Below are positions 1 to 5,569 of a DNA stretch of 8,579 nt, piece after piece. Location: assembly GCA_955652075.1 (NCBI GenBank), contig CATPAS010000210.1, positions 1-8,579 of the forward strand, given 5' to 3'. Positions within the stretch are counted from its first letter, which is position 1. Every line of letters starts with the position of its first letter. The stretch comes from an uncultured Gaiellaceae bacterium (GTDB lineage Bacteria > Actinomycetota > Thermoleophilia > Gaiellales > Gaiellaceae). The notes beneath the pieces are model-generated. The model searched no databases, was not told where the DNA came from, and saw only the letters and a list, made by a program, of their open reading frames with translations. The position numbers and the translations under genes are program-made.

Positions 1-2
1 AA

Positions 3-77
3 CAGCGCGTCTCGGAAGCCCTGGGCGATGGGGCGCGAGTCATCGCCACGCGCGAGGAGCTCCTCGCCGTAACATGA
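3..77 (+). CDS. C-terminal end of an unidentified protein (cut by the window edge)
   Basis: An open frame enters from the left edge and ends at TGA 75-77. The visible 24 residues read QRVSEALGDGARVIATREEL followed by LAVT, a plausible helix-strand-helix protein end. The stop overlaps the ATG of the next gene as ATGA (74-77), the typical arrangement of translationally coupled genes, and this is the main reason to call it coding. The other two plus frames over this stretch give less protein-like sequence. Start, length and function lie outside the window, and the fragment is too short to assign to a family. Confidence 0.55.
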   Translation, partial: QRVSEALGDGARVIATREELLAVT

Positions 78-304
78 CCCGGATGGAGCGGCATGAGGTC
101 GGCGACCGCCAGCTCGACGCAATCCTCGAGAGACTGGACCGTCTCTGCGACGAGGTGCACACGCTCAACACGCGGCTCGATTCCAACGATCAGCTGCTCC
201 GCATCTCACGGGAGCTGGCGACGCTCAACGAATCTCTGCAGACGCTCGCCTACGCCGCCCTCGGACAGCAGGCGCCGACGGTGCGGCGGCGGAGAACCGG
301 CTAG
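74..304 (+). CDS. Small coiled-coil protein with basic tail, function unknown
   Basis: This gene encodes 76 residues. Its ATG overlaps the stop of the preceding frame (ATGA), which suggests coupled translation. A GAGGAG stretch at 54-59 lies 14 bases upstream, rather far for a Shine-Dalgarno site. ATG 83 (Met4) is an alternative start. Residues about 14-62 are rich in Leu, Glu, Asp and Arg, with hydrophobic residues spaced like heptads (LDAILERLDRL, then LRISRELATLNESLQTL), so one or two amphipathic helices forming a coiled coil are likely. There is one cysteine (Cys25). The C-terminus is strongly basic (RRRR). There is no signal peptide or membrane segment. I do not recognise a family. It may be an accessory or oligomerising partner of the product encoded just upstream. 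Its stop shares CTAG (301-304) with the converging gene. Confidence 0.6.
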   Translation: MTRMERHEVGDRQLDAILERLDRLCDEVHTLNTRLDSNDQLLRISRELATLNESLQTLAYAALGQQAPTVRRRRTG

Positions 305-1239
305 GCCGTCACCGCAGCGCAGATTTCTGCCACGTGCCGGTGGCTGGTGCCGCAGCATCCTCCCACAACGTTCAGGTTCGGCAGGCGCGTCTGCAGCTCG
401 CTGTAATGGCAGGCGAGCGCCGCAGGATCTCCCGGATCCAGCTCTTCGGCCTCATCGAGCTCGGCATGGCTCTTCTCGGACGCGTTGGCACGAAGGCCCC
501 AGATACGGCTACGCCAGTTACCGTCCTCTTCGAGCACGTGGGCAAAGTGCGTGGGATGAGCGCAGTTGATCATGAAGTAGGCGACGGATCCCTGGGTCTT
601 GGCATCGACTTCCTCGATCGCCTTCCCCAAAGGCTGACCGCTCGGCAAACGTCCGTCCGTCTCGACCGTGAACGAGATGACGCACGGGATGCCTGCCGCT
701 TCGCCCGCCCGGGCAACGCCGACCGCCTCGTCCGCGTAGGTCAACGTGTACGCACTGACGAGATCTGCCGCGGTGGCCGCGAACGTCACAACCTGCCGCT
801 CGTGGTAGCGCTGCGCTTCTTCCGCAGTCATCTCGCTGTCGACGCGGTACCCATCCCCCCGCGGCCCGATACACCCGCTGATGACCACCTGCGGCGCGCC
901 GTTCCCGGCTGTCGACCGAAGCTCCTCCAGCAGGGAGACTCCGCGGCGATCAATGTCCGCGAGCGCCTCGCTGGAGTACCCGAGAAGAGCGCCCCAATCG
1001 GGGTTGGCACGCCAAGTCGGTGTATCCAGCACGATCCCGACTCCGTACTGCGCCGCGACCTCGACGTACGTCTTGTAGTAGGCGCGCAGCGCCTCGATTC
1101 CCTTCGCGTCGTCCAAGAGCACGAACGAGGCAAAATGCGGCAGGTCGATGCCGTCGTCGAAGATCAGTGTCGTCTCCATCCCGCCGTCGGTGATGAACGT
1201 TCCTCCGGAGAGCTGAGGAAGTAGATCTCGATCGCTCAT
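301..1239 (-). CDS. Homocysteine S-methyltransferase family protein (zinc-dependent)
   Basis: This 312-residue protein has the normal length of stand-alone homocysteine S-methyltransferases. These cytosolic TIM-barrel enzymes transfer a methyl group from a donor such as S-methylmethionine to homocysteine, giving methionine. The three zinc-ligand cysteines are visible: Cys226 in INCAHP and Cys295-Cys296 in GGCCGTSHRHV near the C-terminus. The N-terminal TDGGMETTLIF (about 17-27) and SGCIGPRGDGY (121-131) also fit the barrel family. There are no cobalamin or folate domains, so it is not full-length methionine synthase. The ATG start is 12 bases after the stop of the sugar dehydrogenase gene, with only a weak ribosome site. 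It is probably last in a minus-strand transcript. The methyl donor cannot be read from the sequence; MmuM-like use of S-methylmethionine is one possibility. Confidence 0.9.
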   Translation of the reverse strand: MSDRDLLPQLSGGTFITDGGMETTLIFDDGIDLPHFASFVLLDDAKGIEALRAYYKTYVEVAAQYGVGIVLDTPTWRANPDWGALLGYSSEALADIDRRGVSLLEELRSTAGNGAPQVVISGCIGPRGDGYRVDSEMTAEEAQRYHERQVVTFAATAADLVSAYTLTYADEAVGVARAGEAAGIPCVISFTVETDGRLPSGQPLGKAIEEVDAKTQGSVAYFMINCAHPTHFAHVLEEDGNWRSRIWGLRANASEKSHAELDEAEELDPGDPAALACHYSELQTRLPNLNVVGGCCGTSHRHVAEICAAVTA

Positions 1240-1251
1240 CGTGGCGGGATC

Positions 1252-2310
1252 CTACGCCGCGAGCTTAAGGATGTGTCCGCTCTCCGTGCCGAAGTACAGT
1301 TCGCCGGCAGAGTCCTGGCCGAACGTCGTCAGAGCGGCGACGCGGAACGGCTCGCGGCGCACGTCGACGGCGCGGCCGTCCTGCATGCGCAGGCTCCACA
1401 CACGCCCGGAGCAGTAGTCGCCGAAGAAGTACCGCCCGACAGCCGCAGGCACGGCACGACCGCGATAGACGTAGCCGCCCGTGACGGAGCAATTCCCGCC
1501 GTCGAGGTTGTAGACGTATACGGGGTCCACGAGCTGGCCGGGGCCGAGCGCAGTGTTCGAGTAGCGCGCGAGTCCCTCGAACACCTTCCAGCCGTAGTTG
1601 GCGAGGGTCGAGATCGCGGCGCGCGGACGGTAGTCGATCTCTTCCCAGTTGTTCTGGCCGACGTCGCCGATGTACAGGTCGCCGTTCGTGTCGAACGAGA
1701 AGCGCCACGGATTGCGCAGGCCGAGCCCGATGATCTGCCACTGCGCGCCACGGCGTAGCGGGTCGATCCGCAGCAGCTTGCCCAGCCGCTCGTTCATGTT
1801 CTGGGCACGATTGCCGGGATCTCCCTCCGAGCCTCCGTCACCCATGCCGACGTAGAGCAGGCCGTTGGAATCGAACTCGAGCTCGCCGCCCTTGTGATTC
1901 GTGTAAGGCTGGCGGACGAACAGCAGCAGGCGCGCAGTGGACTTGACGGTGCGTCCATTACGGGAGCGGAACTCGACGACGCGAGTGTTGCCACCCTTGT
2001 CGGTGTAGTCCACGTAGAAGCGGTGGTTGTGCGCATACGCGGGGGAGAACGCCATCGAGAGCAGGCCCCGCTCGCCACCGCTGAGGACGCGGTTTCGAAT
2101 GTCGAGGAACGTGCCGCCGAGCTTCCCGTTGACGAAGTAGCGGATCCGGCCGACCTGCTCGACCACATACAGGCGGCGCGGCTCCGCGTTGTTCGAGGCG
2201 ATCGCCGTCACTCCGGAAAGTCCGCTCGCAAACGGGCGGAGCGACAGCTCCTGACGGGCCTGCGTCGCGGGCGAAAGCAGGGCTACCGCTGCGAGGAGGT
2301 GGGCAAGCAC
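1252..2310 (-). CDS. PQQ-dependent sugar dehydrogenase-like protein (GSDH beta-propeller), exported
   Basis: This 352-residue protein belongs to the glucose/sorbosone dehydrogenase (GSDH) family of six-bladed propellers, related to soluble PQQ glucose dehydrogenase and E. coli YliI. Family hallmarks in order are GERGLLSMAFSP (79-90), NHKGGELEF (128-136), GMGDGGSEGDPGNRAQN (145-161), GLGLRNPWRFSF (185-196), GDVGQNNWEEIDY (205-217), NYGWKVFEG (228-236) and CSVTGGYVYRG (264-274). By analogy with soluble glucose dehydrogenase, His129 would be the catalytic base and Arg189 would contact PQQ (aligned from memory). Cys264 and Cys290 could form a disulfide. Residues 1-18 look like a Sec signal peptide cut after ATQA, but its n-region has no Lys or Arg. 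The GTG start is forced, because an in-frame TGA (2311-2313) directly precedes it. There is no lipobox. The sugar substrate is unknown. It lies 57 bases after the RCK gene. Confidence 0.88.
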   Translation of the reverse strand: MLAHLLAAVALLSPATQARQELSLRPFASGLSGVTAIASNNAEPRRLYVVEQVGRIRYFVNGKLGGTFLDIRNRVLSGGERGLLSMAFSPAYAHNHRFYVDYTDKGGNTRVVEFRSRNGRTVKSTARLLLFVRQPYTNHKGGELEFDSNGLLYVGMGDGGSEGDPGNRAQNMNERLGKLLRIDPLRRGAQWQIIGLGLRNPWRFSFDTNGDLYIGDVGQNNWEEIDYRPRAAISTLANYGWKVFEGLARYSNTALGPGQLVDPVYVYNLDGGNCSVTGGYVYRGRAVPAAVGRYFFGDYCSGRVWSLRMQDGRAVDVRREPFRVAALTTFGQDSAGELYFGTESGHILKLAA

Positions 2311-2366
2311 TCACCCAAAAGTACCCACCGTCGTGCCGGCGGATCGACTCTTAACGGAGGTCTTAC

Positions 2367-3029
2367 CTAGTTCTTAAGCAGAACGCGGCGTAGCTCGTCT
2401 TCCTTACCGGGCTGCAGGATCGCGAGCACCTGATCGCCCGGTTTGAGCTCGGTCGAGCCGACGGCGATCTCGGCCTTACCGTCCCGCATGACCGAGATGA
2501 GCCGAGCGCCCTCGGGCAGCCGCAGCTTCTCGACCGTCTTGCCCGCGCTCGGAGACGACTTGTCGATCTGCACCTCGACGATCTCCAGGTTCTCCTTCCG
2601 CAGCTCGAGGAGATGGACGAGATCGTGCTCCGGAACCTCGTGCTCGACGAGCCCCAGGATGCTGGAGGTCGCGCAAACGGTGGGCGAGATGCCGAGCAGG
2701 TCGAAGTGCGGCTGGTTGCGCGGATCGTTCACGCGCGCGATCACCTTCGGGACGCCGTACTTCTCCTTGGCGAGCTGCGTGATCACCATGTTGTCCTCGT
2801 CGTCGCCGGTCAGTGCGAGCACGAGATCGGGTGGCCGCTTCACTCCCGCCTTCTCGAGGACGAAGAGCTCCGTTGCATCTCCCTGCATCGCCTGATGCTC
2901 GAACTCGGACTCGAGCCGCTCGAAGCGGTTGCGGTCCTGCTCGATGATCGTCGCCTCGTGGCCGTTTCGCAGGAGCGTGCGCATGACATTGGCTCCGGCC
3001 TTGCCGCCGCCTGCAATCAAGACATACAT
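2367..3029 (-). CDS. TrkA/RCK-type potassium transport regulatory protein (RCK_N + RCK_C)
   Basis: This 220-residue cytosolic RCK protein is of the KtrA/CeoC size class. Residues 1 to about 125 form the TrkA-N Rossmann fold: beta strand plus glycine loop AGGGKAG (6-12), acidic residue Glu30 at the end of strand 2 (NAD(H) preference), and GDATELFVLEKAG. Residues about 130-220 form the TrkA-C lobe, ending with LKPGDQVLAIL, a typical pattern there. Such proteins form rings that bind NAD(H), ATP/ADP or, at the C-lobe, cyclic di-AMP in some families, and gate a K+ transporter. The ATG follows the stop of the upstream RCK gene with no gap. A strong ribosome site (GGGAGGAGG) lies inside that gene, so the two are almost certainly one transcript. 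No TrkH/KtrB-type channel is encoded in the window; the two APC permeases are the only transporters nearby. Confidence 0.92.
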   Translation of the reverse strand: MYVLIAGGGKAGANVMRTLLRNGHEATIIEQDRNRFERLESEFEHQAMQGDATELFVLEKAGVKRPPDLVLALTGDDEDNMVITQLAKEKYGVPKVIARVNDPRNQPHFDLLGISPTVCATSSILGLVEHEVPEHDLVHLLELRKENLEIVEVQIDKSSPSAGKTVEKLRLPEGARLISVMRDGKAEIAVGSTELKPGDQVLAILQPGKEDELRRVLLKN

Positions 3030-3467
3030 CTAAACGCGGGCCTCCTCCCGCGGCTGCTGCGGAATGTCGCAGGAGCGCACGGCGTCGGTGAGCGAGTCGA
3101 TGGCGGTGGAGGTCGGGCAGATCGTGCGCAGGCCGCGCTCGCGGTAGAAGTCCGCGCGCGCGGGATCCAGGATCCGGACGACCGTGCATTCGATCCCGAA
3201 GCGCTTCTGAGCGACCTGGCCGATCACGAGGTTCGTGTTGTCGCCGTTCGTCGAGACGACGACGGCATCGGCGTCCTCGATGCCGGCCTCACGCAGGACG
3301 GCGCTGTCCATGCCGTGGCCACGGACGAACCCTCCGGTCCAATTTTCTCCAAGGCGGCTGAGGGCTGTCTCGTTCTCGTCCACCGCGGTCACGTTCCACC
3401 CCTCGGAGGCGAATCGCTTCGCGATCGTCGAGCCCACCCGGCCGCAGCCGATAACGATGAGCTTCAC
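3030..3467 (-). CDS. TrkA-N (RCK_N) domain protein lacking the C-lobe
   Basis: These 145 residues comprise essentially one Rossmann-type RCK_N domain: glycine loop GCGRVG (7-12), Asp30 at the end of strand 2 for the NAD ribose, GHGMDSAVLREAG (50-62) and DADAVVVSTNGDNTN (65-79). The chain ends about 20 residues after the domain with a charged tail (PQQPREEARV). No TrkA-C sequence follows, because the next gene starts immediately, so this is a short regulator and not a visible frameshift. It probably forms a hetero-oligomer with the full-length RCK protein encoded just downstream, as suspected for the CeoB/CeoC pair of mycobacteria, where both members are about 220 residues. The start is GTG, 21 bases after the permease stop, without an obvious ribosome site. 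K+ gating is inferred from family and context. Confidence 0.88.
   Translation of the reverse strand: MKLIVIGCGRVGSTIAKRFASEGWNVTAVDENETALSRLGENWTGGFVRGHGMDSAVLREAGIEDADAVVVSTNGDNTNLVIGQVAQKRFGIECTVVRILDPARADFYRERGLRTICPTSTAIDSLTDAVRSCDIPQQPREEARV
3041..3049 (-). promoter_or_regulatory. Ribosome binding site of the full-length RCK gene
   Basis: On the minus strand this reads GGGAGGAGG, a near-perfect Shine-Dalgarno sequence 11 bases before the ATG at 3029. It lies within the last codons of the RCK_N gene. It is the clearest ribosome site in the window and supports this ATG and independent loading of ribosomes at the gene junction. Confidence 0.75.
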
Positions 3468-3488
3468 GTACTCAGCGTAGCTCGGCGG

Positions 3489-5372
3489 TCAACCCTGAGG
3501 CTGGCCGCCGTCCTCTTCCAGAGCTCCTTGCGGGAACGCCACGATCAGGACCTCGCTCGGCGCCTTCTTCAGCACGTAGTCGACCGTCGGAGAGAAGAAC
3601 CGGGACTGCCTGCGCCAGCGGGGTGCCGAGCCGAGGATGATCAGATCGGCGCCGGCGTCCTCCGCCTCCTGGACGATCGCCTGACCGATCGAGCGGGCCC
3701 GGACCGTGCGTCCTTCGACGTCGACGCCGTGGTCTGCCCCGAGCATCTTCGCTTCGGCGAGTGAGGCCTCCGCCCTCTCCTCCTCGTCGACCAGCTCGGC
3801 GTCGAGAGGAAGCTCCATCGGGACGCGGATCACGTGGAGAGCCTCCACCGAGGCTCCCCGCTCCTGGGCGAGCTTGACCGCCGTGGCGATCATCTCCTCG
3901 CCGATGTCCCCCAGCTTCATCGGGACGAGGATGCGCGAGAACTCGGCCTCGGCGAGGCCGCGATGCTCGTCCGCCGAGATGACGCGCTCGAGCAGCCCCT
4001 CCCCGCGCGACTTGCGGACGACGATGTACAAGATGAGGCCGAGGCCGAGCCAGGTCGGCCCGGCAAGACGTGCGCCCTGGTGCGTGCCGATCGCGATCAG
4101 CCAGACCGCGAAGGTGAGGATCGCCCCGACCACCGACGGCACGGGCACCCGGCCGACGGTGAAAGGGACGCGGTACGGGCGCCTGCGATTCGGCTCGCTG
4201 AAGCGCAGCTTGATCACGGCGAGCTGCGCGGCCGTGAACGCGAGGAGCACGCCGAAGCTGAACAGGCTCGCGAGGAACAGCACGGGGTGCGCGAGGGCTG
4301 CAGTTCCGACGAGAAGCGCGATCGAGATCAGCGCCGCAGCGACAATCGACTCCGGGGCGACGAGCGTGCGCGGCCTGAGCATTCCGAACCGGCGCGGCAG
4401 CTGGCCGTGTTCCCCCAGTGAATATGCGAGGCGGCCGAAGCCGGAGATCGAGGTGGTCGCGGCGGTGAGCAGGATGAGCGCGCCGGACAGGCCGACGAAG
4501 ACCTGAAGCGGCGCGCCGATCACGTTGGGCACGTGGTCACGGATCTGCGTGACGATTCCGACGAGCGGCGCGCGGAGCCAGTTGCTGGCGAGCAGCGTCC
4601 CGTGCTTGGGCGGGAAGGCGGAAAGGCCGACGACGGCGATGGCGACGTAGATGACAACGACCAGGCCGATGGCGCCGAAGAGGCTCCGCGGGAGATCGCG
4701 GCCGGGGCGCCGCGTCTCCTCGGCGAGGTTGGCGACGGTCTCGAGCCCGGTATAGGCGAGCATCGCGAGCGGGATCGCGAACGCGATCGAGTGCCAGGAG
4801 GGCGAGGTGCCCAGAGACGTCCCGGCGGTGAGCGCGTGGGGCGAGAAGAGAAGCGCCATCCCCAGCGCCACGATCAGAACCTGGGTCGCGAGGTCGACGA
4901 GCGCGACGATCAGGGCCCAGCGGTGCAGGCGGGTGCGGTGAAGGAGCCGCACCACTGCGACTCCGGCGATGACGCCGCAGCCGGCGACCACGTCCCACGG
5001 GCGGTGCACCTTGGTGAAGAACGCGCCTGCGACGTAGTGGGGCAGAAAGAGGGCCGACAGGGCAATCACGATCAGGTAGTCGAGGAAGAGCACCCACCCT
5101 GTGACGAAGCCCCAGAAGTCGTTGAACGCGATGCGGACGAACGTTGCGGCGCCGCCGGTCTCGCGAATCGCCGCAGTTCCCTCGGCGTACGAGAGCGAGA
5201 CGATGAGGAAGAGCAGGCCGGTCGCCAGCAGCACGGCCGGCGTGAAGCCGAGGGCGTGCAACGCGATGATGCCCAGCGCAAAGTAGATCGACGACGCGAT
5301 CTCCCCGTAGGCGATCGAGAAGAGTGCGGGAGCGTCGAGAACCCGCTGAAGCCTGGGGAGCTTCCGCGCCAC
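3489..5372 (-). CDS. APC-superfamily permease with C-terminal USP domain, paralogue 1 (possible K+ transporter)
   Basis: This 627-residue protein is an inner-membrane secondary transporter. Residues about 16-452 hold some 12 hydrophobic segments of the LeuT-fold APC type: first helix with the unwound AYG region (21-23), SYAEGTAAIRETGGAA (61-76), third helix with Asp98 in FLDYLIVIALSALF, and AYTGLETVANLAEE (206-219), an APC signature. Residues about 480-613 form a cytosolic USP domain (ILVPMKLGDIGEEMIATAVK to SEVLIVAF). Its nucleotide loop GSAPRWRRQSRFFSPT lacks the GxxGx9G(S/T) pattern of ATP-binding USPs. KimA of Bacillus subtilis, a cyclic di-AMP-controlled K+ importer, has the same transporter-plus-USP-like layout, and RCK genes follow here. 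Amino-acid transport remains possible. The GTG start is the first start codon after an in-frame TAA (5382-5384) and has no clear ribosome site. Confidence 0.88.
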   Translation of the reverse strand: MARKLPRLQRVLDAPALFSIAYGEIASSIYFALGIIALHALGFTPAVLLATGLLFLIVSLSYAEGTAAIRETGGAATFVRIAFNDFWGFVTGWVLFLDYLIVIALSALFLPHYVAGAFFTKVHRPWDVVAGCGVIAGVAVVRLLHRTRLHRWALIVALVDLATQVLIVALGMALLFSPHALTAGTSLGTSPSWHSIAFAIPLAMLAYTGLETVANLAEETRRPGRDLPRSLFGAIGLVVVIYVAIAVVGLSAFPPKHGTLLASNWLRAPLVGIVTQIRDHVPNVIGAPLQVFVGLSGALILLTAATTSISGFGRLAYSLGEHGQLPRRFGMLRPRTLVAPESIVAAALISIALLVGTAALAHPVLFLASLFSFGVLLAFTAAQLAVIKLRFSEPNRRRPYRVPFTVGRVPVPSVVGAILTFAVWLIAIGTHQGARLAGPTWLGLGLILYIVVRKSRGEGLLERVISADEHRGLAEAEFSRILVPMKLGDIGEEMIATAVKLAQERGASVEALHVIRVPMELPLDAELVDEEERAEASLAEAKMLGADHGVDVEGRTVRARSIGQAIVQEAEDAGADLIILGSAPRWRRQSRFFSPTVDYVLKKAPSEVLIVAFPQGALEEDGGQPQG

Positions 5373-5381
5373 AGAGTGAGG

Positions 5382-5564
5382 TTATCGCCGCCTGCGGAGC
5401 AGGTAGAGGCGGCCGACGCCGAGGGCGAAGAACAGTGTCCCCATCAGGTAGCCGAACGCCGCCCCGCCGTGCACCGCCGTGACGATGACCAGCGCGATCC
5501 CGATGCCCATGAAGAGGATCGCGAAGACCATGACGAGAGAGCGATAGACGTTCACGCCGCTCAC
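5382..5564 (-). CDS. Small membrane protein with two transmembrane segments, function unknown
   Basis: This gene encodes 60 residues. Two hydrophobic helices are visible at about 9-29 and 34-54, joined by a short turn (HGGAA), with the tail RRRR. The positive-inside rule puts both ends in the cytoplasm. The first GTG overlaps the TGA of the preceding permease (GTGA), and GGAAGG lies four bases upstream; a second in-frame GTG three codons on (5553-5555) could be the true start. The TAA stop is nine bases before the next permease gene and in the same frame as it. Lying between two paralogous transporters, it may be an accessory subunit, though that is inference. I recall similar uncharacterised small proteins in actinobacteria. 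It is not an obvious transporter fragment. Confidence 0.72.
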   Translation of the reverse strand: MSGVNVYRSLVMVFAILFMGIGIALVIVTAVHGGAAFGYLMGTLFFALGVGRLYLLRRRR

Positions 5565-5569
5565 GCCGC
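5552..5569 (-). repeat. Tandem 9-bp repeat at a stop/start junction
   Basis: The plus strand carries TCACGCCGC twice in direct succession (5552-5560 and 5561-5569). Read on the minus strand it is GCGGCGTGA twice. It supplies the permease stop TGA, a second TGA in the same frame nine bases later, and two in-frame GTG codons for the small membrane protein. Confidence 0.8.

Noticed and set aside
52..67. Perfect 16-bp palindrome GCGAGGAGCTCCTCGC
   Set aside because: It is symmetrical, but it falls in codons for Arg-Glu-Glu-Leu-Leu-Ala, whose preferred GC-rich codons make GAGGAGCTCCTC automatically. It may be no more than codon choice.
301..1239. Cobalamin-dependent methionine synthase (MetH) fragment
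   Set aside because: The frame is complete at 312 residues with its own start and stop and the normal length for stand-alone homocysteine S-methyltransferases; no further MetH domains follow.
2311..2366. Possible terminator or promoter in the 56-base gap between RCK and sugar dehydrogenase genes
   Set aside because: Only a weak five-pair stem (CCGCC with GGTGG) before TTTT was found on the minus strand, and no convincing -35/-10 pair. Too weak to list.
2613..3764. Long plus-strand open frame of 383 codons opposite the RCK and permease genes
   Set aside because: Translation is low-complexity and rich in Arg, Asp and His without family motifs, and the opposite strand has clear RCK proteins. 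Long antisense frames are expected in GC-rich coding DNA.
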